From the NCBI GenBank assembly GCA_021778755.1, contig JAJYBZ010000004.1, positions 1 to 41,708 on the forward strand: DNA of 41,708 nt, written 5' to 3'. A model generated the notes under the pieces. It was not told the DNA's origin. It made no database searches and was given only the letters and a program-made list of their open reading frames with translations. This DNA comes from a bacterium (GTDB taxonomy: Bacteria; Patescibacteriota; Saccharimonadia; Saccharimonadales; Saccharimonadaceae). Of this stretch, positions 8,543-18,302 are shown one piece after another. A program made the position numbers and the translations under genes. Positions within the stretch are counted from its first letter, which is position 1. Every line of letters starts with the position of its first letter.

Positions 8543-9073
8543 TTAGTTGTCTTTTGATACGGCGGCTTGAAGTTGCGTGTTTTGAGCTTTTAACTCTGTC
8601 GTGTCAGGGGTGTCTTTTGGGCTTGATGAAGACTCGCTGCTAGTGGTAGTTTTTGCTTCGGTCTCAATCTCCGTCTCGGCTTTGTTGACTTCTTGGGCGA
8701 TGCTGGCTTTTACTTCTTGCTGTTTTGCTGAATCAGAGATTTTATTGGCTTCGTCTAGGGCAGTCTGCAGATGATCTTGAGCTTGCTGGATAACTTGCAC
8801 GGGAACCGTAGGAGGTGTAGTTGTGGCCTGTTGTAGAGCCGTAATTCTGTTTTGCGCAATATTAAGATGAGTCTCGGCCTTTGCTGCTGGGCTAGGCGCA
8901 ACGAATAAGGCGACGTTTTCCCAGGCCTGTTTTAGGGGATACATTGGGCTACCCGGCAGAGCGTTACTTTGGGCTGCGAATGCCGCCGTACCGCCAACGG
9001 CCAACAGTACGACGATAGAACTAGCTAATATGATTGTTGTACGCTTTGACAATTTCTTGATAGATAACTTCAT
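8543..9073 (-). CDS. DUF5667-like surface protein
   Basis: A 176-residue exported protein. A basic N-terminus precedes one hydrophobic helix (about 14-34), then SNALPGSPMYPLKQAWENV, the typical opening of DUF5667 domains (LPG.p.YplK), followed by a long helical segment and an acidic Ser/Thr/Glu-rich tail (about 130-176). It is likely anchored in the membrane with the coil outside. The domain function is unknown. AAGGA lies 8 nt before the ATG, so unlike many neighbours it has a ribosome site. Confidence 0.75.
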   Translation of the reverse strand: MKLSIKKLSKRTTIILASSIVVLLAVGGTAAFAAQSNALPGSPMYPLKQAWENVALFVAPSPAAKAETHLNIAQNRITALQQATTTPPTVPVQVIQQAQDHLQTALDEANKISDSAKQQEVKASIAQEVNKAETEIETEAKTTTSSESSSSPKDTPDTTELKAQNTQLQAAVSKDN

Positions 9074-9249
9074 ACAATATTCCTTATTTAAGATTGTGAG
9101 TTAATGTTAACATTAGGCCATATTAAGCACAAGCAATTTATCAGTAACTTTTAGTATAGACGGCTACCCTATTAAATCTTGTTATCATTTTGAGATAAAT
9201 ATAGTATGCTTATACTCACTAACCATAAGCATGTAGAATATGAGCGTAT

Positions 9250-10635
9250 ATGACTAAAAAACTCAGCAACTTTACACGTAAGTCGCGCAAGGTCAACCGG
9301 GATATCAACAAGACCGAACGTCGAGCGCGCAACATTGCCAAGCGCGTGATACAACGCAAGCATTTTAGCAGATTTATTCGCATCTTAGGCCCGGGTGTCG
9401 TTACTGGTGCAGCTGATGATGATCCATCAGGTATTGCAACTTATTCTCAGGCTGGGGCTGTTTATGGATACGGCTTACTCTGGGCCTTTCCTTTTATGTA
9501 TCCGTTATTAGTTGCGGTCCAAGAGTCATGTTCACGCATCGGTGCAGTTACAGGTAAAGGGCTGGCCGCTGTTATTAAAACCCACTACAGCAAAAAACTG
9601 CTGTATATGTCTGTTATATTGGTAGTCCTAGCCAACACAGTCAACATCGGGGCCGACTTGGGCGCAATGGCGGCAACAACGCAACTATTCTTTAATATTC
9701 CTTTTGCTGTTTTGGTCATTATTTATGCAATTATTATTATTTTGCTAGTTGTGTTTGTGAATTACAAAAAGTACGTCAAGATATTAAAGTGGTTGGCGCT
9801 GAGTCTACTGGCTTATCCTGTGACGGCATTATTGGTTGGACAAGATTGGCCGGCTGTGTGGAGTAACACTTTCAGTTTGGCCCCACAAATCAACGCTAGT
9901 ACCATGTACTTAGTAGTCGGCATGATCGGTACGACGATTTCACCTTATTTGTTTTTCTGGGACACATCAGAAGTCGTCGAGGAAGAGATTTCTAAGCATC
10001 GCTTGACAATGAGTGGTAACAATCCAAAGATTAGTCGGCGTTTTTTGCGCGGTGTTAGGATGGATAACTTCGTCGGTATGTCACTTGCGACTATCACGGC
10101 TTGGTTTATTGTTATTGCCTGTGCGGCCGTGTTATTCAAGAACGGTATCACTGAGATTAATACAGCAGCCGACGCGGCGAAAGCCCTCGAGCCGTTAGTC
10201 AAGGGCTTTCCGGATGCTGGCTTAGTAGCCAAAATAATCTTTTCGGTCGGTATAGTCGGCGTTGGGTTGCTCGCTGTGCCAGTCCTAGCCGGCTCATCGT
10301 CGTACGCAATTAGCGAAACATTCGGTTGGAAAGAAGGTTTGTATCGTAAGTTCAAGAAAGCCTTTGGCTTTTACATTGTCATTATCGCCGCAACGGTGAT
10401 TGGCGTTTTAATTAATTTTTTGGGGATTGACCCTATTAAGGCCTTGGTATTTACGGCGGTGTTCAACAGTATCGCCTCGGTACCGCTACTTTGGATGCTA
10501 GTAAAGGTCGGCAACAATACTGATATTATGGGCGAGTATAAAAATAAATTGATATCTAATATATTTGTGCGTCTTGCTGCAATTGTGATTACGATTAGCG
10601 TTTTGATGCTATTTTACTTCATGATTTTTCCCTAA
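9250..10635 (+). CDS. NRAMP (SLC11)-family divalent metal transporter, variant motifs
   Basis: A 461-residue transporter with about 11 membrane helices and a very basic 45-residue N-terminus. The first-helix motif is DPSG (58-61) in place of the canonical DPGN, and the sixth-helix motif is SPY (231-233) in place of MPH, so the ligand Asp is kept but the metal-binding Met and the His are gone. DDDPSGIATYSQAG is typical of a divergent bacterial NRAMP branch. Loss of the thioether ligand weakens the case for Mn/Fe selectivity and leaves hard ions such as Mg as an option. The start was chosen at ATG 9250. Confidence 0.88.
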   Translation: MTKKLSNFTRKSRKVNRDINKTERRARNIAKRVIQRKHFSRFIRILGPGVVTGAADDDPSGIATYSQAGAVYGYGLLWAFPFMYPLLVAVQESCSRIGAVTGKGLAAVIKTHYSKKLLYMSVILVVLANTVNIGADLGAMAATTQLFFNIPFAVLVIIYAIIIILLVVFVNYKKYVKILKWLALSLLAYPVTALLVGQDWPAVWSNTFSLAPQINASTMYLVVGMIGTTISPYLFFWDTSEVVEEEISKHRLTMSGNNPKISRRFLRGVRMDNFVGMSLATITAWFIVIACAAVLFKNGITEINTAADAAKALEPLVKGFPDAGLVAKIIFSVGIVGVGLLAVPVLAGSSSYAISETFGWKEGLYRKFKKAFGFYIVIIAATVIGVLINFLGIDPIKALVFTAVFNSIASVPLLWMLVKVGNNTDIMGEYKNKLISNIFVRLAAIVITISVLMLFYFMIFP

Positions 10636-10769
10636 ATCGTAGCCTCTAGCCTGTATCTCTTTAACGCTTATGGTATTATACTTATATAGGCTCATTGCCA
10701 AATATTGACCGGCGGCATGTTCGCTAGTTGGTAGAACTATATTATTTGTTATACAAAGGGTGGTCCAAG

Positions 10770-13139
10770 ATGGAACAAGTCAGTGCGCCGTTAGATAGTT
10801 ACGAACTAGACAAACTTAATGCGTATTGGCGGGCGGCAAACTATCTATCTGTGGGGCAAATCTATCTGTGTGATAATCCCCTGTTAAAAGAACCGCTGCA
10901 ACTGAAGCACGTCAAGCAACTGCTACTGGGCCACTGGGGGACGGCACCTGGTCAAAACTTTATTTATACCCACCTCAACCGGGTTATCAAAAACAACAAA
11001 TTAAACATGATTTATATATCTGGTCCTGGTCACGGTGGGCCTGCGGTTGTCAGCAACGTTTATCTAGAGGGTACTTTTACGAAGTATTATCCAGAAGTTG
11101 GTCAAAACGAAGCTGGATTAAAGCGGTTATTTCAAATGTCATCATTTCCTGGCGGCTTGTCTAGTCACGTTTCACCACAAGTTCCAGGTTCAATCCACGA
11201 AGGCGGCGAGCTGGGCTATTCGTTAAGTCATGCCTTTGGTACGGTGTTTGATAATCCAAGTTTAATTACAGCTTGTGTCGTGGGTGATGGCGAAGCCGAG
11301 ACCGGTCCACTTGCGACTGCCTGGCACTCTAATAAATTCTTGAACCCCAAGACAGACGGTGCTGTGCTGCCAATCCTGCATTTGAATGGCTATAAAATTA
11401 GCAACCCGACGGTGCTCGCTCGTATTGAACGTGAAGAGTTGGATCAGTTGTTCCGCGGCTATGGTTGGGACCCCCACTACGTTGAAGGTGATGATCCGGA
11501 GCATATGCATCAACTGATGGCCACTAAACTAGATGAGGCCGTCGCTCGTATCCAAGAGATTCAAGCCAATGCGCGTGATAATAACGATGCAACACGACCC
11601 CGCTGGCCAATGATTATTCTACGCTCTCCTAAGGGCTGGTCGGGTCCAAAGTTTATTGACGGCAAAAAGATTGAAGGTAACTTCCGGGCTCACCAGGTAC
11701 CGCTTGCGGTCGACGCCGACAACCCTCAGAACGTTCAGATTCTTGAAGATTGGCTAAAGAGCTACAAACCAGAAGAGTTGTTTGACGATGACGGCAAATT
11801 ACGATCTGAAATAGCAAGCGTTATACCGCCAGCCGAGTTGCGGATGGGCGAAAACAGTCACGCCAATGGCGGTAATTTGTTGCGTGATTTGAGGATGCCT
11901 GATTTTAGGGAATATGCAACAGAGATTACATATCGCGGCATTAGCAATGTCGGCAATGTTCATGCGCTTGGGCCATTTGTACGCGATATCATTAAACTCA
12001 ACGACGACCAGCATAACTTTAGATTGTTTGGGCCGGACGAAACTGTCTCCAACCGTCTCGAAGATGTATTCGAAGTCACCAATCGGCAATGGTCGGCTAG
12101 GACGGTTGATTCTGACGAGTTTCTATCGACTCAGGGCGCGGTACTCGATTCGATGTTGAGTGAGCATCAGTCACAGGGCTGGCTGGAAGGTTATTTGCTG
12201 ACGGGCCGACACGGTTTATTTAATAGCTACGAGGCTTTTATTCGAATTATTGACTCGATGGTAAGCCAACACGCGAAGTGGATCAAGATGTCATCTGAGC
12301 TGCCATGGCGCAAAGAAATCGCTTCGATGAACTATTTACTGACGTCGCACGTTTGGCGTCAGGATCACAATGGTTTCACCCACCAAGACCCGGGTTTTAT
12401 TGATCATTTAATCAATAAAAAATCGTCGGTTGCACGGATTTATCTGCCGCCAGACGCCAATACCTTAATGTCGGTCATGGACCATTGTTTGCGCAGTCGT
12501 AACTATATTAACTTGACGATAACCGGCAAGCACGATAGCCCTCAGTGGTTGACTATGGAAGAGGCCGAAGACCATTGTACCAAGGGTGTTGGTATTTGGG
12601 ATTGGGCAAGTAATGACCAGGGTGGCGACCCGGACGTTGTAATGGCTTGTGCTGGCGATGTACCAACCCTAGAGGTGCTGGGTGCGGTTTCTATTTTGCG
12701 GACTCACCTACCCGATCTCAAAATACGAGTTATTAATATTGTTGATTTGATGCGACTCGAGCCTAATACTGAACACCCACACGGTTTAAGTGATGCGGAT
12801 TATGATGAGCTATTCACGCGTGACAAAGAGATTATCTTTGCTTTTCACGGTTACCCATGGCTCATTCACCGCCTAACCTATCGTCGCGCTAATCGTAATT
12901 TACATGTCCGTGGCTACAAAGAAGAAGGTACGATTACAACCGCTTTTGATATGACAGTCCGTAACGAAATGGATCGCTTCCATCTAGTCATGGACGTCCT
13001 AGAGCGTACGCCGGTTGAGGGCGAAGCGGCCGATAAATTACGTGAGAAAATGCAAATGAAATTGGTTGAGCACACGAACTATATCAACCAGAACGGTATC
13101 GATTTGCCAGAAATCCGCGACTGGCGCTGGAACTTTTAG
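10770..13139 (+). CDS. xfp: phosphoketolase (xylulose-5-P/fructose-6-P)
   Basis: A 789-residue thiamine-diphosphate enzyme that splits xylulose 5-phosphate (and often fructose 6-phosphate) with phosphate to acetyl phosphate plus a sugar phosphate. GPGHGGPA (85-92) and GDGEAETGP (172-180) are the cofactor-binding signatures, and the C-terminal WRWNF is characteristic. Full family length. The frame is open from 10728, but AAAGGGTGG lies 7-9 nt before ATG 10770, giving the usual N-terminus [20 protein letters not shown] at 10677-10682 is a possible -10. Acetyl phosphate formed here could make ATP through an acetate kinase, not seen in this window. Confidence 0.96.
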   Translation: MEQVSAPLDSYELDKLNAYWRAANYLSVGQIYLCDNPLLKEPLQLKHVKQLLLGHWGTAPGQNFIYTHLNRVIKNNKLNMIYISGPGHGGPAVVSNVYLEGTFTKYYPEVGQNEAGLKRLFQMSSFPGGLSSHVSPQVPGSIHEGGELGYSLSHAFGTVFDNPSLITACVVGDGEAETGPLATAWHSNKFLNPKTDGAVLPILHLNGYKISNPTVLARIEREELDQLFRGYGWDPHYVEGDDPEHMHQLMATKLDEAVARIQEIQANARDNNDATRPRWPMIILRSPKGWSGPKFIDGKKIEGNFRAHQVPLAVDADNPQNVQILEDWLKSYKPEELFDDDGKLRSEIASVIPPAELRMGENSHANGGNLLRDLRMPDFREYATEITYRGISNVGNVHALGPFVRDIIKLNDDQHNFRLFGPDETVSNRLEDVFEVTNRQWSARTVDSDEFLSTQGAVLDSMLSEHQSQGWLEGYLLTGRHGLFNSYEAFIRIIDSMVSQHAKWIKMSSELPWRKEIASMNYLLTSHVWRQDHNGFTHQDPGFIDHLINKKSSVARIYLPPDANTLMSVMDHCLRSRNYINLTITGKHDSPQWLTMEEAEDHCTKGVGIWDWASNDQGGDPDVVMACAGDVPTLEVLGAVSILRTHLPDLKIRVINIVDLMRLEPNTEHPHGLSDADYDELFTRDKEIIFAFHGYPWLIHRLTYRRANRNLHVRGYKEEGTITTAFDMTVRNEMDRFHLVMDVLERTPVEGEAADKLREKMQMKLVEHTNYINQNGIDLPEIRDWRWNF

Positions 13140-13200
13140 TTGGGTAATCTGGACAAGTGTATAATAAGTATTAGATATTAATGAAATTGAGGAGGGTTAT

Positions 13201-13434
13201 ATGTACTACTACCGAATGATGGATGCGGGTGATGGCGGCTATGGGCTAATTATGATGCTTTTATGGGCACTCTTTGTCGCTGTGATTATATTTTTAGTGG
13301 TTCGCTTGCTAAGGATGACGCGACCGGATGCTGCACACAAACCCAAGCCGCTCGATATTGCCAAAGCACGCTACGCCAAGGGCGAGCTTGATAAAAAAGA
13401 ATTTGAGCAAATCAAAAAAGATCTTACTGATTAA
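13201..13434 (+). CDS. small membrane SHOCT-domain protein
   Basis: 77 residues: one membrane helix (about 16-36), then a basic linker and a C-terminal SHOCT motif (IAKARYAKGELDKKEFEQIK). SHOCT is a short helical oligomerisation or anchoring motif usually at protein ends. GGAGG lies 6 nt before the ATG. It follows the phosphoketolase after 61 nt, with its own TATAAT at 13160-13165. Confidence 0.85.
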   Translation: MYYYRMMDAGDGGYGLIMMLLWALFVAVIIFLVVRLLRMTRPDAAHKPKPLDIAKARYAKGELDKKEFEQIKKDLTD

Positions 13435-13517
13435 ATAACTAGTTACGATGCCGATAGAGATTCAGCTGTCTGAATGTACTTAGCGTTAGAAGTAATCTAT
13501 AATCATACATAACCATA

Positions 13518-14675
13518 ATGCATAAGTATCACGTCACAAGCGCCGATCAAGTAACCGATTCTACGGTTGTACTTAATTTGGAGCCGGCTTCGGTGCGCAA
13601 GCCATTCCTGTTTAGTCCTGGACAGTATGCGGCGATTAGTTTTTATCATAAAGGGCGTCCGACACCGGCTCGCTGTTTCTCGATTGCCAGTTCGCCGACT
13701 GACCAGGATACGCTACGATTTGGTATGCGCACTAAAGGTCGTTTTACCAAGTCTGTTGCCAATTTAAAGCCTGGCGACGTCGTCAAGGTGCGTGGACCTT
13801 ACGGTGGCTTTGTACTGGATATTGCCGGCAATGACGATGTGGTGTTCCTGGCGGGCGGTATTGGCATCACGCCTTTTATGAGCATGTTGTCATATGCCAC
13901 GCACGTTCAAGCCTCGACTAGAATCGTGTTGTTCTATAGTTGCCAAACGCAGGATGATATTCCCTTCTTGGACGAGCTAAGGTCATACGAGCAGAATAAC
14001 CCTAATATCAAAGTTATCTTTGTTGTCGGACATGGTGATATTAATCAGCTAATCGGCTTATCGGCTGCAACGGGTCAGTTAACCCCAGACTTAATAGATT
14101 CGGTACTGACCGGCGGTTATGAAAATAGAACTTTTTATACATGTGGGCCGCCACCGTACATGAATGCTATGGTCAAGACGCTCAAGAAGAAAGGCGTCAA
14201 GCAAAATCATATTATTACGGAAGCTTTTGCGCAAGGTTCACAACTTCAGACCGGCAAGGTGCAGAGTTGGCCTTATAATATTTACGTTATCAGCACGGCC
14301 AGCCTGATTCTGGGTAGCTTGGCGGTGACGATTAGTGATATGTTAAAGACTCTGCCGCCGCAGACACTACTAAATTCGGCGAATCTTGCGCCGACTTTAA
14401 CCTCTTCTAACTCCAGGCAACGTGATCTTGATACGCTCGTTAACAGCTTGCCTCCACTTGCAACTAATGCACCTGCAACAGCAGCTGAACAGGCCTCGGA
14501 GCAAGCTGCCCAGAATGATGCCGCGGCATCAGCCGCCGCTGCGACGGCTGCGGCATCGGCTACCACGCCTGCAGCTAGCGTCGCCCCGGCACCGGTTGTC
14601 GTACAGGCTCCCGCACCGGCTCCGGTTCAAAAAACCTGCACGACGACCCAAAGCGGTGTGACGACATGCGTCTAA
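13518..14675 (+). CDS. membrane-anchored FAD/NAD(P)H oxidoreductase with extracytoplasmic tail
   Basis: 385 residues. The N-terminal 245 form a ferredoxin-NADP reductase fold: FAD site RCFS (52-55), nucleotide-binding AGGIGITPF (112-120) and the terminal CGPPPYM (209-215). A single membrane helix follows (about 253-273), then a roughly 110-residue tail rich in Ala, Pro and Ser ending in TCTTTQSGVTTCV. The expected role is passing electrons from NAD(P)H to a membrane partner, presumably the heme protein two genes downstream. No iron-sulfur domain is present. The last 10 nt overlap the apbE start. The tail motif recurs in the G5-like protein at 29308. Confidence 0.85.
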   Translation: MHKYHVTSADQVTDSTVVLNLEPASVRKPFLFSPGQYAAISFYHKGRPTPARCFSIASSPTDQDTLRFGMRTKGRFTKSVANLKPGDVVKVRGPYGGFVLDIAGNDDVVFLAGGIGITPFMSMLSYATHVQASTRIVLFYSCQTQDDIPFLDELRSYEQNNPNIKVIFVVGHGDINQLIGLSAATGQLTPDLIDSVLTGGYENRTFYTCGPPPYMNAMVKTLKKKGVKQNHIITEAFAQGSQLQTGKVQSWPYNIYVISTASLILGSLAVTISDMLKTLPPQTLLNSANLAPTLTSSNSRQRDLDTLVNSLPPLATNAPATAAEQASEQAAQNDAAASAAAATAAASATTPAASVAPAPVVVQAPAPAPVQKTCTTTQSGVTTCV

Positions 14676-15634
14676 GGAGTTACAGCCAGGTTAACTTGGC
14701 CCTTGGTAGCGATGTGACGTTGATGTTAGTGAGCGATAAGTCAGTTGATGAGATGGATAGAATTTTTAGCGGTTTATGGCATTATATTTATAAATTTGAA
14801 AGATCGTTTAGTCGCTTTATTCCTGCCAGTGAATTATCTCGATTGAATCGCGCCGCTGGATTGCGTACTCAGATATCACCGGAATTTCGCGAATTGCTAA
14901 TCGCAGCCAAAGATATGAGCGTCAAGACGGGCGGTTTGTATAATCCGTTTATCTTGCCGGCTCTACAGAGCGCTGGCTACAAACGTTCGGCCGTACCAGG
15001 TTACGAGAATGATCCGACCGATGACTACTCACGTCGACACGTTGTTTTGTCTGATCAATTACAGATTGGTGACGACTGGGCTCAAATACCGACAGATACG
15101 GCGATCGATATGGGCGGATGTGGTAAGGGCTATTTAGCTGATAAATTAGGATATATGGCATTGAGTGTTGGTATAACTCGCTATCGTTTTTCGCTTGGGG
15201 GTGATATTGCCACAGCCGGCACGGATGAAGTCGGCCATAATTGGCTGATTGGTATTCAAGATGCCAATAACTTAGCCGGTGAATTATCAACGACGATTGA
15301 GTGTCCTATCGAGCCATTTGCGGTTGCGACATCTGGTACATTCAGGCGTCAACACCACATTGCCGATAAAGATTGGCATCACATTATTGATCCAGTTACT
15401 TTCAAACCTGCTGTCACCGACGTCCGCTTGGCGACGGTTTGTGCTGAAACGGCGCTACTGGCTGACGTTATGGCATCGTGCGCGGTTATTGTCGGCGCAG
15501 ATAAGGCGGCTGGCTTGGTTAAACCGCTTGGCGCTAGATCGATGTTTATCCAGGGCATGAACTCTAATAAGTCGTTTGAGAAAAGCTTTGGACGCTTTAT
15601 AATGAGAGAATCAATAAGCGAGGGTCTGCGTTAG
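14666..15634 (+). CDS. apbE: FAD:protein FMN transferase (ApbE)
   Basis: 322 residues. ApbE moves FMN from FAD onto a threonine or serine of a partner protein. Family signatures: DMGGCGKGYLAD (148-159; consensus DlGGiaKGya), ATSGTFRR, HHIIDPVTFKPA and the metal-site region AETALLADVMAS. There is no lipoprotein or signal peptide, unlike most exported ApbE proteins, so it may act inside the cell. It overlaps both neighbours (10 nt upstream, 1 nt downstream), a sign of translational coupling and a joint function. No textbook flavinylation domain is encoded beside it, so the target is open. Confidence 0.9.
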   Translation: MRLRSYSQVNLALGSDVTLMLVSDKSVDEMDRIFSGLWHYIYKFERSFSRFIPASELSRLNRAAGLRTQISPEFRELLIAAKDMSVKTGGLYNPFILPALQSAGYKRSAVPGYENDPTDDYSRRHVVLSDQLQIGDDWAQIPTDTAIDMGGCGKGYLADKLGYMALSVGITRYRFSLGGDIATAGTDEVGHNWLIGIQDANNLAGELSTTIECPIEPFAVATSGTFRRQHHIADKDWHHIIDPVTFKPAVTDVRLATVCAETALLADVMASCAVIVGADKAAGLVKPLGARSMFIQGMNSNKSFEKSFGRFIMRESISEGLR

Positions 15635-16356
15635 TGCGTAAATTTATAATTATAGCTATGATAATTAGTGCCGCCTATACCTCGTTGGCAGTATTTGGTT
15701 CTAGTGCTGCTTATGCGCAGACGCCTAGTAGTTCTGGTACGATTGTCGTCCAGACGATTCCGGGTCCAACGGTGATTCAGAAGATATCGGCGCGAGCCGA
15801 AAGCTCGTGGCCGTGGTATGTCACCAGGGCTTCAGGCATTGTTGCCGCGGTCGCGCTGTTCATATTGATGCTGTCTGGTATCGGCCTTGTGACTGGTGGT
15901 GCGTTTCGGTTCTTGGAGCCGCTAACTGCTTGGGCATCGCACCGTGCACTCGGAATAACTTTTGGGATATCAGTCATGATACATATGTCGGCGCTGTTGT
16001 TTGATCATTTTGTATCGTTTAGTATTTTGGACTTATTTGTACCATGGCTATCTAACTATAAACCTCTTGATATTGCCGGGTTCCACTTAGGTTCGCTGTT
16101 TGTGGCGCTAGGCGTTTTGGCGTTTTATGGCGTCGCGTTAGTCATCATCACTTCACTGGTCTGGATTGATAAGAAACCGCATACTTGGAAGATTATGCAT
16201 TTGCTGACATATATTATTTTGCTATTCGTATTTATTCATGCCCTCTATCTGGGTACAGATCTAGCCGGTGGTGTGATGCGTCTGGCGTGGTTAATTATAG
16301 GTTTAGTGACTGCCCTAGCCGTGTTGTATAGACTGTGGCGGGCCAAGACTTTATGA
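15634..16356 (+). CDS. ferric-reductase-like heme membrane protein
   Basis: 240 residues beginning at a GTG that shares its first G with the apbE stop. A signal peptide (cleavage after AYA, about residue 28) leads to about five membrane helices. Histidines H103, H117 and H125, then H189 and H202, fall in helices in the spacing expected of b-heme ligands in ferric-reductase-like and MsrQ/YedZ-type proteins. The likely role is carrying electrons across the membrane from the reductase at 13518. Exact subfamily unclear. ATGA overlap with the next gene. Confidence 0.75.
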   Translation: MRKFIIIAMIISAAYTSLAVFGSSAAYAQTPSSSGTIVVQTIPGPTVIQKISARAESSWPWYVTRASGIVAAVALFILMLSGIGLVTGGAFRFLEPLTAWASHRALGITFGISVMIHMSALLFDHFVSFSILDLFVPWLSNYKPLDIAGFHLGSLFVALGVLAFYGVALVIITSLVWIDKKPHTWKIMHLLTYIILLFVFIHALYLGTDLAGGVMRLAWLIIGLVTALAVLYRLWRAKTL

Positions 16357-16979
16357 GAGGTGAACTGAGATACGCTCACAGTAAGCGCTTTAGTAGGATT
16401 GCGTGGCTATTGTTCTGGGCGGCCGTGCTCAGCTTGCTGACCTATGGATTTTATGTCATCGTAGGTAATATTCAAATGCGGTCGCTCCCGGTCGGTCAAA
16501 TTCAATTGAGTGTGCCCTATTCAAAGTATTTAGTTGGCGAGACGGTAACTTTTACGATTAAAAATAACTACAACAGCGCGATCTATCTCGCTAATGATTG
16601 TCCAGCTGAGCCGCTGAACGTTTATCGACAAGAAAATGGTGCCTGGGTACGGATTCACGATACGGCATCTATTAGCGATTGTCCGACCGAAGCTCGTCAT
16701 ATTGAGATTGCGGCCAACGGATCCGTTAGCGGTAGCTTTGCGCCGTGGCACAATCTATTTAATACACCAGGTAAATATCGAGTGGTAGCATATGTTGAAT
16801 ATTACGACGCTCTACCATATCAAGATTTTGAAGTGGTCGCTAAATACGTTCCGGCGCCAAAACCAGCACCTATCGTGTCAACGCCTGTTCTGCCTGTTAT
16901 TTATAGTCAACCAGCGCCAGTCAGAACGGCAAGTCCAGCGACTACGACGACTACATACACCGAGTCAAGCGATGACTAA
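16353..16979 (+). CDS. membrane-anchored beta-sandwich protein
   Basis: 208 residues: an N-terminal membrane helix (about 14-36), then an exported domain with VGETVTFTIKNNYNSAIYL, resembling BsuPI-like or immunoglobulin-like beta-sandwiches, two cysteines (NDCPAEP and SDCPTEA) that could form a disulfide, and a Pro/Thr-rich tail. The frame is open from a GTG at 16335, but ATG 16353 overlaps the upstream stop (ATGA), the usual coupled arrangement. Last gene of the redox operon, so it may be an extracytoplasmic partner or scaffold; this role is inference. Confidence 0.75.
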   Translation: MRGELRYAHSKRFSRIAWLLFWAAVLSLLTYGFYVIVGNIQMRSLPVGQIQLSVPYSKYLVGETVTFTIKNNYNSAIYLANDCPAEPLNVYRQENGAWVRIHDTASISDCPTEARHIEIAANGSVSGSFAPWHNLFNTPGKYRVVAYVEYYDALPYQDFEVVAKYVPAPKPAPIVSTPVLPVIYSQPAPVRTASPATTTTTYTESSDD

Positions 16980-17067
16980 AATATCGTGTGTGATAATGGT
17001 CACTTTCATATAAATCCATATGTTATAATTAACATGCTTATCATTAATTTAGCTTGGAAATAATCTT

Positions 17068-18291
17068 GTGCTTAATATAAAAAAGACGCATTGGTGGCGC
17101 AAGAGTCATGACTCGAGGCCGAAAACTAGAACTCGTAAAATCATTAACATTGGTTTAATTAGTGTCTCGGCGGTGCTTATTGTTGGCCTGGCCGTCGTTG
17201 CTTTTTCGCCTGGTATCGCTGCTAATATGGCCGATTCAGTGCTACGCCCCACGATTGGATCAAGGGCTACTGTGGCACTGGAGTCATTCTTCTTTTCAAT
17301 TAGTGATTTTGCTAAACAAATTACATATCAGTTTGGTGCCAAGCCAAATGCTGATATTTTTACCCAGACCACTAACGACAGTTCAGCACCAAAGTCGGTT
17401 GCAACTGCTGCGCCGAAGGCCACAAGTATAATTGACACACATATCCTGAGCCTGTCCCCTATTGAATTTCATCCTGGCGCATTTGCCAAGCTGCCCGGCG
17501 AGGGACAATGGAGTCTATTGCAGTTGCCGCAGTTCGGCGCGTATCAGGATATGGCCAGGACTTTTGTAACGCCTGACCCCAAGCGCTCGTATGCTATCAC
17601 GAGTGTTGTTCAGCTAAATATGCATGATTTAAAGTTGTTTGCTGTGGCCGGTACCGAGCAGCCAGGCGGGCCAATTGGCAATAGCGGGGCTGGTATTATC
17701 CCGGCTTCATCTCAGGTTGGCGGCAAGCTAGTGGCTGCGTTTAACGGCGGTTTTCAATATAAAGACGGTCGATTTGGTATGATTATTGGTCAAAAGACTT
17801 ATGTGCCGCTACGTATTGGCCTAGGTACATTGATAATCAAACAGGACGGCACGATAAACATCGAGACTTACACCGGTAATCAGGCTGATATCGCCGGTGC
17901 GGTTGCTGTCAGGCAAAACGGACCATCGATTGTCGAGAATGGTCAAGTCACCGACGTTACGACCGGTGGTGGCATGGCGCGTTGGGGTCTAACTGTTACT
18001 AACTCAATGTATACTTGGCGTTCTGGAATTGGTATTACCAAAGATGGTAATTTGCTCTACGCCGTCGGGCCATCACTGAATGTTGATACCTTGGCGACAG
18101 CTTTACAGGCAGCCGGTGCAGTCAATGCTATTCAACTAGACATCAATCCGTACTGGGTACGTTTCGTGACATTTCAGCCACAAGGCACTAGCTCATACAC
18201 TTATCAGAGTCTCCTAAAAGACATGCAAAATGGCGGCTATAGTTATCTGCACGGTTATAACAAGGACTTCTTTTACTTAACGATGAAGTAG
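17068..18291 (+). CDS. phosphodiester glycosidase (NAGPA-like) exported protein
   Basis: 407 residues from a GTG start (GGAA 8 nt upstream; TATAAT at 17024-17029). A basic N-terminus and one membrane helix (about 27-48) anchor an exported domain. The second half carries family signatures of the N-acetylglucosamine-1-phosphodiester glycosidase fold: VAAFNGGFQYKDGRFGMIIG and ITKDGNLLYAVGPSL, then ALQAAGAVNAIQLDINPYW. Related bacterial proteins act on cell-envelope sugar phosphodiesters; the substrate here is unknown. Confidence 0.85.
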   Translation: MLNIKKTHWWRKSHDSRPKTRTRKIINIGLISVSAVLIVGLAVVAFSPGIAANMADSVLRPTIGSRATVALESFFFSISDFAKQITYQFGAKPNADIFTQTTNDSSAPKSVATAAPKATSIIDTHILSLSPIEFHPGAFAKLPGEGQWSLLQLPQFGAYQDMARTFVTPDPKRSYAITSVVQLNMHDLKLFAVAGTEQPGGPIGNSGAGIIPASSQVGGKLVAAFNGGFQYKDGRFGMIIGQKTYVPLRIGLGTLIIKQDGTINIETYTGNQADIAGAVAVRQNGPSIVENGQVTDVTTGGGMARWGLTVTNSMYTWRSGIGITKDGNLLYAVGPSLNVDTLATALQAAGAVNAIQLDINPYWVRFVTFQPQGTSSYTYQSLLKDMQNGGYSYLHGYNKDFFYLTMK

Positions 18292-18302
18292 AAACGCTAG
18301 CT

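Noticed and set aside
14282-14566. Ala-rich minus-strand frame
   Set aside because: Shadow of the low-complexity Ala/Pro tail of the reductase on the other strand.
16335-16352. GTG 16335 as start of the beta-sandwich protein
   Set aside because: ATG 16353 overlaps the previous stop (ATGA), the coupled arrangement seen across this operon.
17951-17980. ApbE flavinylation site in the phosphodiester glycosidase (DVTTGGG)
   Set aside because: Lacks the G-A-S/T part of the motif and sits in the conserved catalytic region of that family.
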